From Bacteroidales bacterium UBA1797 (GTDB taxonomy: Bacteria > Bacteroidota > Bacteroidia > Bacteroidales > VadinHA17): 64,000 nt of DNA. Below the pieces are notes generated by a model. The model was not told the origin of the DNA and searched no databases. It saw only the letters and a program-made list of their open reading frames with translations. Below are positions 33,520-43,562 of the stretch, one piece after another. The stretch spans positions 7,097 to 71,096 of the forward strand of contig DCFT01000183.1 in NCBI GenBank assembly GCA_002319885.1, read 5' to 3'. Made by a program: the position numbers and the translations under genes. Numbering within the stretch: position 1 is the stretch's first letter; the number at the start of each line of letters is the position of its first letter.

Positions 33520-36500
33520 ATGAGAGCCAACCGGTATATTTTATTCCTTTCAGGTCTGACGCTAGTACTTATTCTTCTGGCACTTGCAGCAGAATCAGTT
33601 TATTTCAGCGATTTTGAGTATCACTTCAGAACGAAGATGTTTAACAAGACCTTGTTAGCGAAGGAAACAATTATGGATCACTGCCTCGATTCGATGAAAC
33701 CTGTTATGGCAGATGTGAGTAATCTTGGTTCAATAAGTGAAAATAACTCTATTTCCATAGCAGAACAAAACAGGATCAGCATTCTTGAATATTTCGACAA
33801 TAAACTTGTTTATTGGTCAGATAACGAGTTTGATGTGCCTCGTATTTTTATGGACTCTCTTTATAATAAGCCATTTGTCTTTATCCAGAATGGATGGTTT
33901 CTCTCCAAGATCATCCAGTCGGGAAATGAAAAAATAATCGGACTGCTGAGGTTACATACTGATTATAGTTTTGAGAATAACATCATTAAAAGTGGTTTCG
34001 TTAAAGGCTTCAAAATTCCTGAAAACGTGGGGCTTAGCACTGATAAGACTGCTTCCCAGTTTCATATTTTTAACAAACAGGGTGTTTTCCTCTTTTCGCT
34101 GGTGTTTCCTCCGGTCAAAGAAAATACTGGTTTTATTCTTATCCCTTTATGTTTATGGGCAGCTGTATTTGTTTTGATCATACTTCTTACTTTCGAAATA
34201 GTCAAACTACTGGTTAACAGAGGGAAAACACTAATTGGAATTGGTCTGGCGCTCTCTGTTTTTATCATAATCTACATGATCATTCTTTCGACCGGCAAGC
34301 CACTCTCCGCTTTTCACACTGAACTTTTTTCACCTTACCGGTTTACCCTGAATTCGTATATACCATCATTGGGTCACCTTTTAGTTCTTGGTATTCTTTT
34401 TGCATCTTTTTCCACGGTTCTTTACCGGCATATCACTATAAAAGTTCCGGAGCGGAGTAGTGGCTTAAAAAGTTATCTGTTCCTGTCTGCGCTGTTGATA
34501 ACCGGAGCTTTTCTTTTATGTCTTTATCAATGGATTTTCAGTCTGTTGATTTCAACCTCTAACATAAATTTCGAAACATATAAGGTTTTGAAATTGAATA
34601 TGTTCAGTTTTGCAGGATTTGCTTCTCTTTTTCTTCTCTTTCTTGTTCCGGTCTTTTACTTGCTTAAAATATTTCAGAGTGCCAGACTGTTTAATACGCG
34701 AATGTTAATCACTTCATTAATATTCTCATTTGCAGTACCGGCTGTCTTTTTCCGCAACGATCCCCGAACAATGATCGCTTTGATTATTTTTTATTCTGTT
34801 CTGGTAGTGAGCATCCGGATATCTATGGCAAGAAGTCTCAGCCTTTTTAGTATTACTGTAATCCTTTCACTGGTTTCAGGCCTCTATTATCTATATTTTA
34901 TTACAATACTATCGGAAAAGAAAACAACCGAAAGCATAAAGATTCAGGCAGTCTCTTTTTCAACCGAAAATGACCCTGAAGCTGAACATCTGCTGCTTGA
35001 CTTATCTCCTGTATTAGAAAAGGATACTATTCTTACCTCTATGATGAAGGTTGAATATTTCAACAAGGATAATGTTGAAAAAATTTCAAACTACATTGCG
35101 GATAAGTATTTTACCGGGTTCTGGAAGAATTATCATTTAGGTGTCTACCTCTGTCATAATGATCAGCCTTTACAAATTGGCGCCGGAAGTGAGAAGTCTC
35201 AGAACTGTTTTAGTTTTTTTGACGAACGAATTAAGAGAAACGGTCACTTGCTGACAGGAACTAATTTTTATTTTCTTGATAATCAGGGTGGCAGATCATA
35301 TTACCTTGGCAGGTCATATTATAAATCAGCAAAAAATAAAGTTAATGGATTATTCATTGAATTATACAGTGATGTAAATGTATTCCAACCAGGTTATTCT
35401 GAGCTTCTTCTTGATAAGAAATACCATGGATATGCAGGTCTGAAAGACTACTCCTTTGCCAAATATATAAACGGGGAAATCGTTCTGCGCACAGGTGAAT
35501 TTCCATATGACAAAACTGATGCTGAATATGTTGATAAATTTACAGACTACAGGATTTTCAGTACCGATGGATTTAAGCATGTACTTTATAAAAACGGGAA
35601 CACGACTGTTATTATTTCCCGTCCGGTTCCCACTCCCGGAAATATAATTATCTCCTTTGCATATCTCTTCGCCTTCATTCTTTTCTTCTCAAATATTATC
35701 ATTCTTATCATAAGGCGACCGGTCGTAAGGAGACTCAACATCTTTAATTTCCGACAGAAACTTCAACTCTCATTTATAGGAATTTTGTTATTCGCATTTA
35801 TATTGATTGGAATAGTTGTGGCATATATTACTATCAGCCAGTATAAGGCAAAGCACTATGAGAACGTAAAAGAAAAGCTAAATTCCGTTTATCTCGAACT
35901 CGACAGCAAGCTGGCTTCGGAAAAATATCTTACCGCTGACTGGAAGGGGAATGGTTACTCATCACTAAGTGAATTGCTGATTAAGCTTTCGAATATCTTT
36001 AATACTGACATTAATTTATATGATATTAATGGCTTCCTCATAGAAACATCACGGGAGGAAATATTTGACAGAGACCTTACAAGCGAACGGATAAATAACA
36101 CGGCATTTAATAATCTCAAGTATCTTGGGAAAAGTGAATTTTATCAGAAAGAGAAGATTGGTAATCTCGAGTATTTATCAGCCTATGTTCCTTTTTTCAA
36201 TACCGATAATAAAGTTCTTGCCTATCTGAATCTGCCTTATTTCAGGATGCAAAGCGTTCTGGCAAAAGAGATTTCAAACCTTATTGTTGCAGTAATTAAT
36301 TTCACTCTCCTCTTAATCCTGATAACAATGAGTCTTGCTGTGTTTATCAGTGGGCGGCTGACTTCCCCTCTCTCGATGCTTAGCAAAGGTCTTGCCACAG
36401 TAGGAGTGGGAAAGAAAAGCGAACACCTTAACTATGCCGGGAACGATGAAATAGGGGAACTAGTAAAACAGTATAACAGAATGGTTGATGAGATTGAGGA

Positions 36501-37221
36501 AAGCACTCATAAACTGGCTGACTCGGAAAGAGAATTCGCATGGAGGGAAATGGCCAAGCAGATTGCTCATGAAATAAAGAATCCTCTGACTCCTATGAAA
36601 CTTAATGTCCAGCAACTCTTCAAATCGTGGAACGATAAGGTACCGGGGTTTGACAAGATGCTTGACCGTTTTACAAGGAACCAGATCGAATATATCGATG
36701 ATCTTTCGTCAATTGCCTCTGCTTTCTCAGCTTTTGCCAAGATGCCGGTTACCAATCCTGTTGAAGTAAATATCCTTGATCAGATAAGGATAACTCTGGA
36801 ACTCTTCAAAAATACAGGTAATGTTACTTTCAAGGTACATTGGCCACCTGAAACCAAAATTGCTATATTCGCTGATAAAGAGCAACTTAACGGAGTCTTC
36901 TCAAATCTTATTAAAAATGCAATTCAATCGATTCCGGCCGGAAGGCAAGGATTGATAAAGATAGATCTTAAGGTAAAAAGCGATAAGGTTGTTGTCGCGA
37001 TATCAGACAATGGATCAGGTATTCCTGAAGAATTCCGTAAGAATCTTTTCACACCGAATTTTACTACAAAGTCGTCGGGAATGGGTCTTGGCTTATCCAT
37101 CGTAAAGAAATATATTGAGAGTGCAAACGGCATTATCTGGTTTGAATCAGAGGTTGATAAGGGAACAGTTTTTTATTTTGAATTACCTGTTATGTATACT
37201 GATGAGACACCCGGTGCTTAG
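33520..37221 (+). CDS. Giant NtrY-like membrane histidine kinase
   Basis: Histidine kinase of 1233 residues, more than twice the usual size. The first helix (about 5-25) and a periplasmic stretch of about 170 residues are followed by a membrane block of roughly eight helices (about 205-470). A second extracytoplasmic domain (about 470-695) and two helices (about 697-720 and 745-770) come next. A further extracytoplasmic domain (about 780-915), a last helix (about 920-945), a HAMP domain and the catalytic core complete the protein. His1017 lies in IAHEIKNPLTPMKLN, the NtrY-type box. The ATPase domain has FSNLIKNAIQSIP, DNGSGIPEEF and SSGMGLGLSIVKKY. No cognate regulator is adjacent. The complex membrane part suggests envelope sensing, but no ligand can be named. 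Confidence 0.9.
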   Translation: MRANRYILFLSGLTLVLILLALAAESVYFSDFEYHFRTKMFNKTLLAKETIMDHCLDSMKPVMADVSNLGSISENNSISIAEQNRISILEYFDNKLVYWSDNEFDVPRIFMDSLYNKPFVFIQNGWFLSKIIQSGNEKIIGLLRLHTDYSFENNIIKSGFVKGFKIPENVGLSTDKTASQFHIFNKQGVFLFSLVFPPVKENTGFILIPLCLWAAVFVLIILLTFEIVKLLVNRGKTLIGIGLALSVFIIIYMIILSTGKPLSAFHTELFSPYRFTLNSYIPSLGHLLVLGILFASFSTVLYRHITIKVPERSSGLKSYLFLSALLITGAFLLCLYQWIFSLLISTSNINFETYKVLKLNMFSFAGFASLFLLFLVPVFYLLKIFQSARLFNTRMLITSLIFSFAVPAVFFRNDPRTMIALIIFYSVLVVSIRISMARSLSLFSITVILSLVSGLYYLYFITILSEKKTTESIKIQAVSFSTENDPEAEHLLLDLSPVLEKDTILTSMMKVEYFNKDNVEKISNYIADKYFTGFWKNYHLGVYLCHNDQPLQIGAGSEKSQNCFSFFDERIKRNGHLLTGTNFYFLDNQGGRSYYLGRSYYKSAKNKVNGLFIELYSDVNVFQPGYSELLLDKKYHGYAGLKDYSFAKYINGEIVLRTGEFPYDKTDAEYVDKFTDYRIFSTDGFKHVLYKNGNTTVIISRPVPTPGNIIISFAYLFAFILFFSNIIILIIRRPVVRRLNIFNFRQKLQLSFIGILLFAFILIGIVVAYITISQYKAKHYENVKEKLNSVYLELDSKLASEKYLTADWKGNGYSSLSELLIKLSNIFNTDINLYDINGFLIETSREEIFDRDLTSERINNTAFNNLKYLGKSEFYQKEKIGNLEYLSAYVPFFNTDNKVLAYLNLPYFRMQSVLAKEISNLIVAVINFTLLLILITMSLAVFISGRLTSPLSMLSKGLATVGVGKKSEHLNYAGNDEIGELVKQYNRMVDEIEESTHKLADSEREFAWREMAKQIAHEIKNPLTPMKLNVQQLFKSWNDKVPGFDKMLDRFTRNQIEYIDDLSSIASAFSAFAKMPVTNPVEVNILDQIRITLELFKNTGNVTFKVHWPPETKIAIFADKEQLNGVFSNLIKNAIQSIPAGRQGLIKIDLKVKSDKVVVAISDNGSGIPEEFRKNLFTPNFTTKSSGMGLGLSIVKKYIESANGIIWFESEVDKGTVFYFELPVMYTDETPGA

Positions 37222-37417
37222 AGAGCCTGAATTAATTCTAAATAATTTATTATTGCGAATGAATCTCATGATTATTTTCATATAATAGCCCTTCAATTTT
37301 GATATTTTATTTTTTTTTCATCTATTTTCAGTACTCCGGACTCCAAACCCCAAACTTCTTTTACATATCTTTAGAAATATTCAGGATAATAGTTATATTA
37401 GCAGTTCTGATACCTGA

Positions 37418-40400
37418 ATGATGACCGGCAATTTTTTGCACCATAGCAAGAGAATTCTTTTTTGTTTGCTGATATTTGGTTTTAGCAGTATTCTGGTGCT
37501 AGCCCAGACTAGCCTTTCAGGTGATATCAGCATTAAAAATCCATCTACACATGTTGTCACAATTGGTGTTGACAGGGTAACAGTGGATGATACTACTGGT
37601 TTTCGTGCGAATGATACTATTTTGTTAATCCAGATGCAGGGTGTCAAGATTCTTACATCTTCGGGTTATGGAACATTTGGAGGTAAGCTGGGAGAGCCGG
37701 GAATGCACGAATTCCTGATAATACAAAGTGTTACTGTGTCACCGGCCAAGGAGATTGTATTCAGGAACAATATTCTTCAGACTTATGATCCGCTGGGTAA
37801 TGTCCAGATAGTGAGAGTGCCATATTATAACAATGCAACTGTTACATCAAAACTTACATGTTCTGCATGGGACACTTTAAAGAAATCGGGAGGTGTAATT
37901 GCATTGATAATTGGCAGAAAGCTTACTCTTAATGCAGATATTGATGTCTCAGGATTAGGATTCAGAGGGGGTTACGATGCTCAGGGAGATGGCATATGCA
38001 GGAGTACCAATACGGCTCTTTACGGACTGGAATATTATCCGCAGAGCAATAGTAATGCTGGTTATAAAGGAGAAGGAGTGGCAAACTATTCTTCTGATCT
38101 GAATCAACCGCTTGGTTTAAACTTTATGAAAGGGCAAGGTTTTAACTGGACCGGAGGCGGTGGAGGAAACGGAAGATATTCAGGAGGAGGTGGAGGATCG
38201 AACCGGGGTTCAGGTGGTGCAGGAGGATATGAAGAAAATTCATGTGTTCCTATTATTCAGTGGCCTGGTGGTGAAGGTGGACTTACTGCGGATGATAATT
38301 CTCTTCCAAACAGAATTTATATGGGTGGTGGTGGCGGAGCGTCAACCAGACCAGCAACTGAATCTTTCTCATATGGTGGAAACGGTGGAGGAGTGGTTAT
38401 TATTGTTGCTGACTCAATAGTTGGAAACGGACACAATATACTTGCAAACGGCAGCAATGGAGGAACCATAACAGGTCTTGGGGGGTCAGGAGGAGGAGGT
38501 GCAGGAGGATCAATTGCGCTTTCATTAAGTAGTTATAGTTCGGAACCTTTGAATCTTTCTGTTTCCGGGGGAGATGGTGGTGATAATCCCGACAATGGTT
38601 ACGGAGAAGGCGGCGGCGGCGGCGGTGGATTATTATACCTGAGCAAAGGTATTACCACCGAGCCGGTAACAACCAATGTAAACGGAGGGACTTCCGGGAA
38701 AAATCCTGGTTCTGGTGGTGAAATAAGGCCAAAGTTTAAAGCAATTCTAAACGGTTTCCTTTTTAATTCAATCAGTTCTTCTATAACCGGTACTCATGTA
38801 GATTCGGTATGTTCAAACATGGTGCCTCCAAAAATTAAAGGTACTATACCAGTAGGAGGAGTCCGCCCTTATACCTACCTGTGGGAGAAAAGTTATGATC
38901 AGACCACCTGGACTCAGGTTGGTACTCTTGTTGATTCAATTTCTTATACACCTCCCGCCACACCTGAAGTTGCAACAGTTTATTTCAGGAGAACAGTTAC
39001 AGATTCTTCCCCCACGCCTATGGTTGATGTGAGTAAACCTGTTGAAATTATTGTTCAGCCTTTCATCAAGAATAATATAGTGGGGAATTCGGATACAATC
39101 TGTTATGGACAGGATCCCCCTGCCTTTACATCCCAGGCAACCCTCCAGGACGGGAATGGAATATATAGTTTTAACTGGGGTGTCAGCCTGAATAACAGCT
39201 TATTTACTGTGCCGGTGAATTCTCATAATGCAGAGGGATATACACCTCCAGCTGCCCTTAAAATTACTTCATGGTACAGACGCACTGTGTCTTCAGGAAG
39301 ATGCATTGATTCCTCGGCAGTTGTTAAAATAACTGTTCTTGATACAATAGCAAATAATAACATTCTGAATTCACCTCCGGATATTTGTTTCGGATCGACA
39401 TTTACCAACCTACAGGGATCAACTGCTTCTACTTCTCCTGATCCGCTCAAAGGTGGCGATGGATCTTATATTTTCAAATGGGAGAGTAATATCAATGGTT
39501 CAGGGTGGGGAACTGCCACGGGAGCCAGTGATGCATCGGGTTATGATCCTGCGGAACTGCCTGTCCAGAGGATTCCTTTTAACCAATATATCTTCCGTCG
39601 CGTTGTTTATTCAGGAAGTAACAATGTGTGCGTATCAGTAAGTGATACAGTCCTTCTGAAAGATTTTCCTGTTATAACAAATAATACAATATCCGGAGTA
39701 CCTGCAATTTGTTCTGGTTCTGCACCGGCCAGTATTATCGGAACTACTGAGCCGGCTCTTTCCGGTGGAAATACAAGCTATAATTTTACATGGCAGGATA
39801 GTTCAAAAATTCATGATTGGGCATTTATTACTGGAGCAACAAGCCCTGATTATCAATCAGGCACTCTTACTGATACAACCTGGTACAGACGGATTGTGAC
39901 ATCTACATGTACGGATATCAGCAATAAAATAAGAGTTGTTGTTCATAAGCCTATATTGAATAATATTATATCAGTTACCGGAGGGGGCACTTCTGAAACA
40001 CTTTGCAATAGCCAGCAGCCAGGGAACCTGATTGGTTCAACAGATATTACTGGTGGTACGGGTGGCAGTTACCTTTTACAATGGAAATATTCGCTTGATA
40101 ATATTGTGTTTACGTCCGTACCTTCAGCGGGAACAGGTGCTGATTATCAGCCACCACCACTTACAGCGCCTACCTATTTTATCAGGGAAGTCTCTTCCGG
40201 TGCCTGTACGGTCAATAGCGATACAATAACAGAAACAGTTCTTCCGACAATAACAAACAATACAATATCTGGTACAGCTGAAGTTTGTTATAGCCTTGTA
40301 CCTGATCCAATTACCGGACCAACTCCTGAAGGGGGATCGGGTATCTATAATTATACATGGTGGCAGAGTACTGACGGAGGGGTCACTTTCTCAGCAGCAA

Positions 40401-41089
40401 CAGGCACAAATACCTCGCCAACCTATCAGCCTCCGGCTTTATTTACCAGTACAAAATACGAACGGATTGTTACTTCAGGTTTAAATGATTGTTGCACAAG
40501 CACTTCAAATATTTTTGATATAGCGGTTGACCCGTTACCCGGAGTTCCATATGCGGGTCCTGATACAACAATATACTCTGTAGATAAAATATACCACATG
40601 AAAGCCCTTATGCCAGAATCTCCTGATACCGGGATGTGGACAATTCTCGACAATACAAATGGTTCCGCTACTTTTGATGATAATACGAAAAATAATACGA
40701 TTGTCAGGAATCTTTCAGTAGGGCAAAATTCATTTTTATGGACTTTGACCAGGGGCAAATGCACTTTGAGTGATTCAGTATATATAGAATTATTGAACAC
40801 TTTTTATCCTCAGGGTTTCTCTCCAAACGGAGATGCATGGAATAATACATTTGTGATTGAAGGATTAAATCTCGAAGATAATTATGTGGATCTTAGTATT
40901 GTTAACGGAGCCGGTTCAGAAGTCTTTAAGACTTCCAACCGTAACGGTCAGATATGGACTGACTGGGATGGAAAGAATTCCACAGGGCTCGATCTGGCAG
41001 AAGGCACATATTATTACCTGCTGAAAATAACCTCCAAGACAGGCAATGTTTATAAAAAAAGCGGATTTATTATCCTTAAAAGATATTGA
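37418..41089 (+). CDS. Giant glycine-rich repeat protein with type IX sorting domain
   Basis: Exported protein of 1223 residues. A signal peptide (about 1-29) precedes an N-terminal domain and a glycine-rich region (about 245-435) with long runs of glycine broken by aromatic and polar residues. Six divergent repeats of about 90-110 residues start near 457, 550, 645, 754, 847 and 946. Each carries NN-x-I...C.....P..I.G, a central YxFxW or YxxxW strand and a late YRR.V or YxR.V strand with a cysteine, as in SprB-like adhesins. The C-terminal domain FYPQGFSPNGDAWNNTFVIE ... GTYYYLLKI is the gliding-motility-associated type B sorting signal of the type IX system. It should be secreted and surface-bound. 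It heads a cluster with PorP/SprF. Confidence 0.9.
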   Translation: MMTGNFLHHSKRILFCLLIFGFSSILVLAQTSLSGDISIKNPSTHVVTIGVDRVTVDDTTGFRANDTILLIQMQGVKILTSSGYGTFGGKLGEPGMHEFLIIQSVTVSPAKEIVFRNNILQTYDPLGNVQIVRVPYYNNATVTSKLTCSAWDTLKKSGGVIALIIGRKLTLNADIDVSGLGFRGGYDAQGDGICRSTNTALYGLEYYPQSNSNAGYKGEGVANYSSDLNQPLGLNFMKGQGFNWTGGGGGNGRYSGGGGGSNRGSGGAGGYEENSCVPIIQWPGGEGGLTADDNSLPNRIYMGGGGGASTRPATESFSYGGNGGGVVIIVADSIVGNGHNILANGSNGGTITGLGGSGGGGAGGSIALSLSSYSSEPLNLSVSGGDGGDNPDNGYGEGGGGGGGLLYLSKGITTEPVTTNVNGGTSGKNPGSGGEIRPKFKAILNGFLFNSISSSITGTHVDSVCSNMVPPKIKGTIPVGGVRPYTYLWEKSYDQTTWTQVGTLVDSISYTPPATPEVATVYFRRTVTDSSPTPMVDVSKPVEIIVQPFIKNNIVGNSDTICYGQDPPAFTSQATLQDGNGIYSFNWGVSLNNSLFTVPVNSHNAEGYTPPAALKITSWYRRTVSSGRCIDSSAVVKITVLDTIANNNILNSPPDICFGSTFTNLQGSTASTSPDPLKGGDGSYIFKWESNINGSGWGTATGASDASGYDPAELPVQRIPFNQYIFRRVVYSGSNNVCVSVSDTVLLKDFPVITNNTISGVPAICSGSAPASIIGTTEPALSGGNTSYNFTWQDSSKIHDWAFITGATSPDYQSGTLTDTTWYRRIVTSTCTDISNKIRVVVHKPILNNIISVTGGGTSETLCNSQQPGNLIGSTDITGGTGGSYLLQWKYSLDNIVFTSVPSAGTGADYQPPPLTAPTYFIREVSSGACTVNSDTITETVLPTITNNTISGTAEVCYSLVPDPITGPTPEGGSGIYNYTWWQSTDGGVTFSAATGTNTSPTYQPPALFTSTKYERIVTSGLNDCCTSTSNIFDIAVDPLPGVPYAGPDTTIYSVDKIYHMKALMPESPDTGMWTILDNTNGSATFDDNTKNNTIVRNLSVGQNSFLWTLTRGKCTLSDSVYIELLNTFYPQGFSPNGDAWNNTFVIEGLNLEDNYVDLSIVNGAGSEVFKTSNRNGQIWTDWDGKNSTGLDLAEGTYYYLLKITSKTGNVYKKSGFIILKRY

Positions 41090-41130
41090 TGACACAGTTT
41101 TTTAAACAATTTTATTTTGATAATAAACGA

Positions 41131-42096
41131 ATGAATAAGGTAAAGGTAGTTTTCTCTTTTCTTTTTCTTTCATTCTTTGCAAGTGTTCCGGGTCAGGCAA
41201 TTCCCGATTCAACAGGAATCAGTCTTGGATATCCGGTCTATAGTCAGTACCTTCAGAACGGATTGCTGATCAATCCTGCCTATGCCGGTTCGAGAGGCTC
41301 TCTTAGTGCATTTTTATCATACAGGATGCAATGGATGGGAATTCAGGATGCTCCTGTATTTCAATCATTATCTCTTAATACTCCATTGAAAAATGATAAG
41401 GTTGGTTTGGGTTTGATGGCCAAGTTCATGCAATTCGGATTTACCAAATCGCAAAGTATTTATGCAAGTTATGCATATAGGATAAACCTGGAAAAAGGTA
41501 AGATTTCCTTTGGGCTTAAAGCAGGATTCGACCGTTCAAATACCAATTACTCAGGCATACTTACTACTACAATGAATGATCCGGTCTTCACTACTAATGA
41601 GAAGCCATATTTCCTTCCCAATTTTGGGGCCGGGGTTTATTATGTAAGCAATAAATTGTTTGCCGGGCTTTCAATACCTGCTTTCCTTAATTATAAGAAA
41701 AATACTTCGACAGGGTCTGTCGAGGCACATCACAGCGTTAATGAGTATGATCTTATCTTTTCAGGAGGAGGCCTTATTACTTTTTCCCAGGCTTTGAAGT
41801 TTAAGCCTTCCGTACTCATTGATTATTCCCTTGATAAAACTAAAAAGCTAACACAGTTAGATATAAACGGTAATTTTATTTTCGGTGACCTGATCTGGGT
41901 AGGTGGATCATGGAGAACATCTGAACAGGTGGTGGTAGGGATACTTCAGGTTCAGCTTAACCCGCAACTTATGTTCGGATTCTCTTACGATTATCCTATT
42001 GGCAGAATGAGCTCCTATTCAAATGGATCCACGGAGTTTATTGTACGATATGAGTTCGGATATAAAGTGAGCGCAGCTAATCCAAGGTATTTCTGA
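41131..42096 (+). CDS. PorP/SprF family outer-membrane protein
   Basis: Outer-membrane beta-barrel of 321 residues in the PorP/SprF family, which works with type IX secretion and helps anchor proteins carrying the type B C-terminal domain. A signal peptide (VVFSFLFLSFFASVPGQA) is followed by the hallmark NPAYAGSRGSLSAFLSYRMQWMGIQDAP and the later GLGLMAKFMQFGFTKSQSIYASYAYRI. The barrel runs to a C-terminus rich in aromatic residues (FIVRYEFGYKVSA). The ATG at 41131 gives a clean signal; an ATG at 41089 overlapping the previous stop by one base is also possible. It lies directly behind the sorting-domain protein, the usual SprF-SprB-like pairing. Confidence 0.9.
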   Translation: MNKVKVVFSFLFLSFFASVPGQAIPDSTGISLGYPVYSQYLQNGLLINPAYAGSRGSLSAFLSYRMQWMGIQDAPVFQSLSLNTPLKNDKVGLGLMAKFMQFGFTKSQSIYASYAYRINLEKGKISFGLKAGFDRSNTNYSGILTTTMNDPVFTTNEKPYFLPNFGAGVYYVSNKLFAGLSIPAFLNYKKNTSTGSVEAHHSVNEYDLIFSGGGLITFSQALKFKPSVLIDYSLDKTKKLTQLDINGNFIFGDLIWVGGSWRTSEQVVVGILQVQLNPQLMFGFSYDYPIGRMSSYSNGSTEFIVRYEFGYKVSAANPRYF

Positions 42097-42098
42097 TA

Positions 42099-43535
42099 AT
42101 GGGGAAAAGAATTTTTTATATAATTTTTATTCTGATACTGATAACTTCTGCATCACTTAAGATCTATGCACAAACGCCGTCAATATATGAAGTTAAAAGA
42201 ATGCCGTTCAATATAAACGGTTTTAATAATATATCACCTGTCATTTTCAAAGATGGTATTGTATTTTGTTCCGACAGGCGGTTCAGCGCATTTGAGGACC
42301 GCACTGCTTTCGACGGTCGACGGCTGTATAATATTTATATGGTAGAAAAAAAAGACAGCACGGATTTCGGAAAGCCTGTACTATTAAAAAGTGAAAGGAG
42401 TAATAAATTTAACAGTGGTCCTTTGTGCTTTGCACCTGATGGTAAAACCGTCTATTTTACAAGTGAAGTTGAAACAGGTAAACTGGCGACCAATAGGAAC
42501 TTTAAGAATCACAGTGGTATATTTATTGCTGATCTCTCAGGAACTGATCTTGTATCTCTTAAACCTTTCAAATATAATGATCCGGGTTTTGACATTGGTC
42601 AACCCTCTGTCAGCAAGGATGGAAAATACATTTTTTTCGCATCAGATATGCCGGGAGGAAGCGGTGGATCTGATCTGTATTATTGTGAATTAATAAATGG
42701 TGAATGGGCTGCACCTGTAAATCTAGGACCCAAAGTTAATTCACAAGGTACTGAAAACTATCCATTTATGCATCCTTCAGGAAGATTATATTTTACTTCT
42801 GACAGGCCTGGAGGACCTGGGAAACTCGATATCTATTATACCACATTAACCAATGGTTCCTGGGATGATCCCGTATTAATACCTGAGCCAATAAATTCTT
42901 CTTCTGATGATTTTGCTTTTGTTGCAGACGCCGATCTTCAGAAAGGTTACTTTTCTTCCAACAGGAGCAGGGAAGATGAAATCTATGAATTTTCTTCCAC
43001 AATAATCAGAAAAACAACATGTGACACTTTGGAAGAGAACAATTACTGTTATCGCTTCTTTGAAGAGAATGCTCTGAAATATGATACATTACCATTCCGT
43101 TATGACTGGAGATTCGGAGATGGAGACAAAGCAACAGGTCCCGATGTTATACATTGCTTTAAAAACCCCGGAACTTATAATGTTCAGCTTGATGTGACCA
43201 ATCTTATTACCAAGGCAGTAAGTTACAACGAAAAGTCAGAAACGGTTGTTGTAACAGAAATTGAACAACCTTATATATCGTCACCCGACAAGATCAATGC
43301 AAACCGGCTGATCACGCTTAGTGCCGATAGTACTAATCTTCCAGGATGGAAAATAACCCAGTATTACTGGAACTTTGGCGACGAAACAATCGCTATCGGA
43401 AAAGATGTCCAAAAAAGTTATCGTAAAGCCGGAAATTTCAATATTCAGCTTATTATAACAGGAGAGCCTGAACCAGGAGGCAAACCTAAAGAAGCCTGTA
43501 TCTCAAAAAATATTATTGTTATGCCTAATCCGTAA
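42099..43535 (+). CDS. PD40 beta-propeller and PKD-domain exported protein
   Basis: Exported protein of 478 residues. A signal peptide (FYIIFILILITSASLKIYA) is followed by PD40/TolB-type propeller blades (FAPDGKTVYFTSE, VSKDGKYIFFASDMPGGSGG, MHPSGRLYFTSDRPGGPG) up to about residue 305. Two PKD-like domains follow, with YDWRFGDGDKATGPDVIHCF at about 345 and YYWNFGDE at about 425. No OmpA domain is seen, unlike PorE-like proteins. The start codon lies two bases after PorP/SprF stops. A role in surface assembly or as an extracellular partner of the PorP pair is inferred from the order of genes. Confidence 0.82.
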   Translation: MGKRIFYIIFILILITSASLKIYAQTPSIYEVKRMPFNINGFNNISPVIFKDGIVFCSDRRFSAFEDRTAFDGRRLYNIYMVEKKDSTDFGKPVLLKSERSNKFNSGPLCFAPDGKTVYFTSEVETGKLATNRNFKNHSGIFIADLSGTDLVSLKPFKYNDPGFDIGQPSVSKDGKYIFFASDMPGGSGGSDLYYCELINGEWAAPVNLGPKVNSQGTENYPFMHPSGRLYFTSDRPGGPGKLDIYYTTLTNGSWDDPVLIPEPINSSSDDFAFVADADLQKGYFSSNRSREDEIYEFSSTIIRKTTCDTLEENNYCYRFFEENALKYDTLPFRYDWRFGDGDKATGPDVIHCFKNPGTYNVQLDVTNLITKAVSYNEKSETVVVTEIEQPYISSPDKINANRLITLSADSTNLPGWKITQYYWNFGDETIAIGKDVQKSYRKAGNFNIQLIITGEPEPGGKPKEACISKNIIVMPNP

Positions 43536-43562
43536 TACCGAAAATAACTAATTTTGAAGTTA

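Noticed and set aside
37222..37417. Search for a promoter or RNA gene before the giant surface protein
   Set aside because: Only AT-rich sequence and a one-mismatch TATCTTTA are visible; not enough to call a feature.
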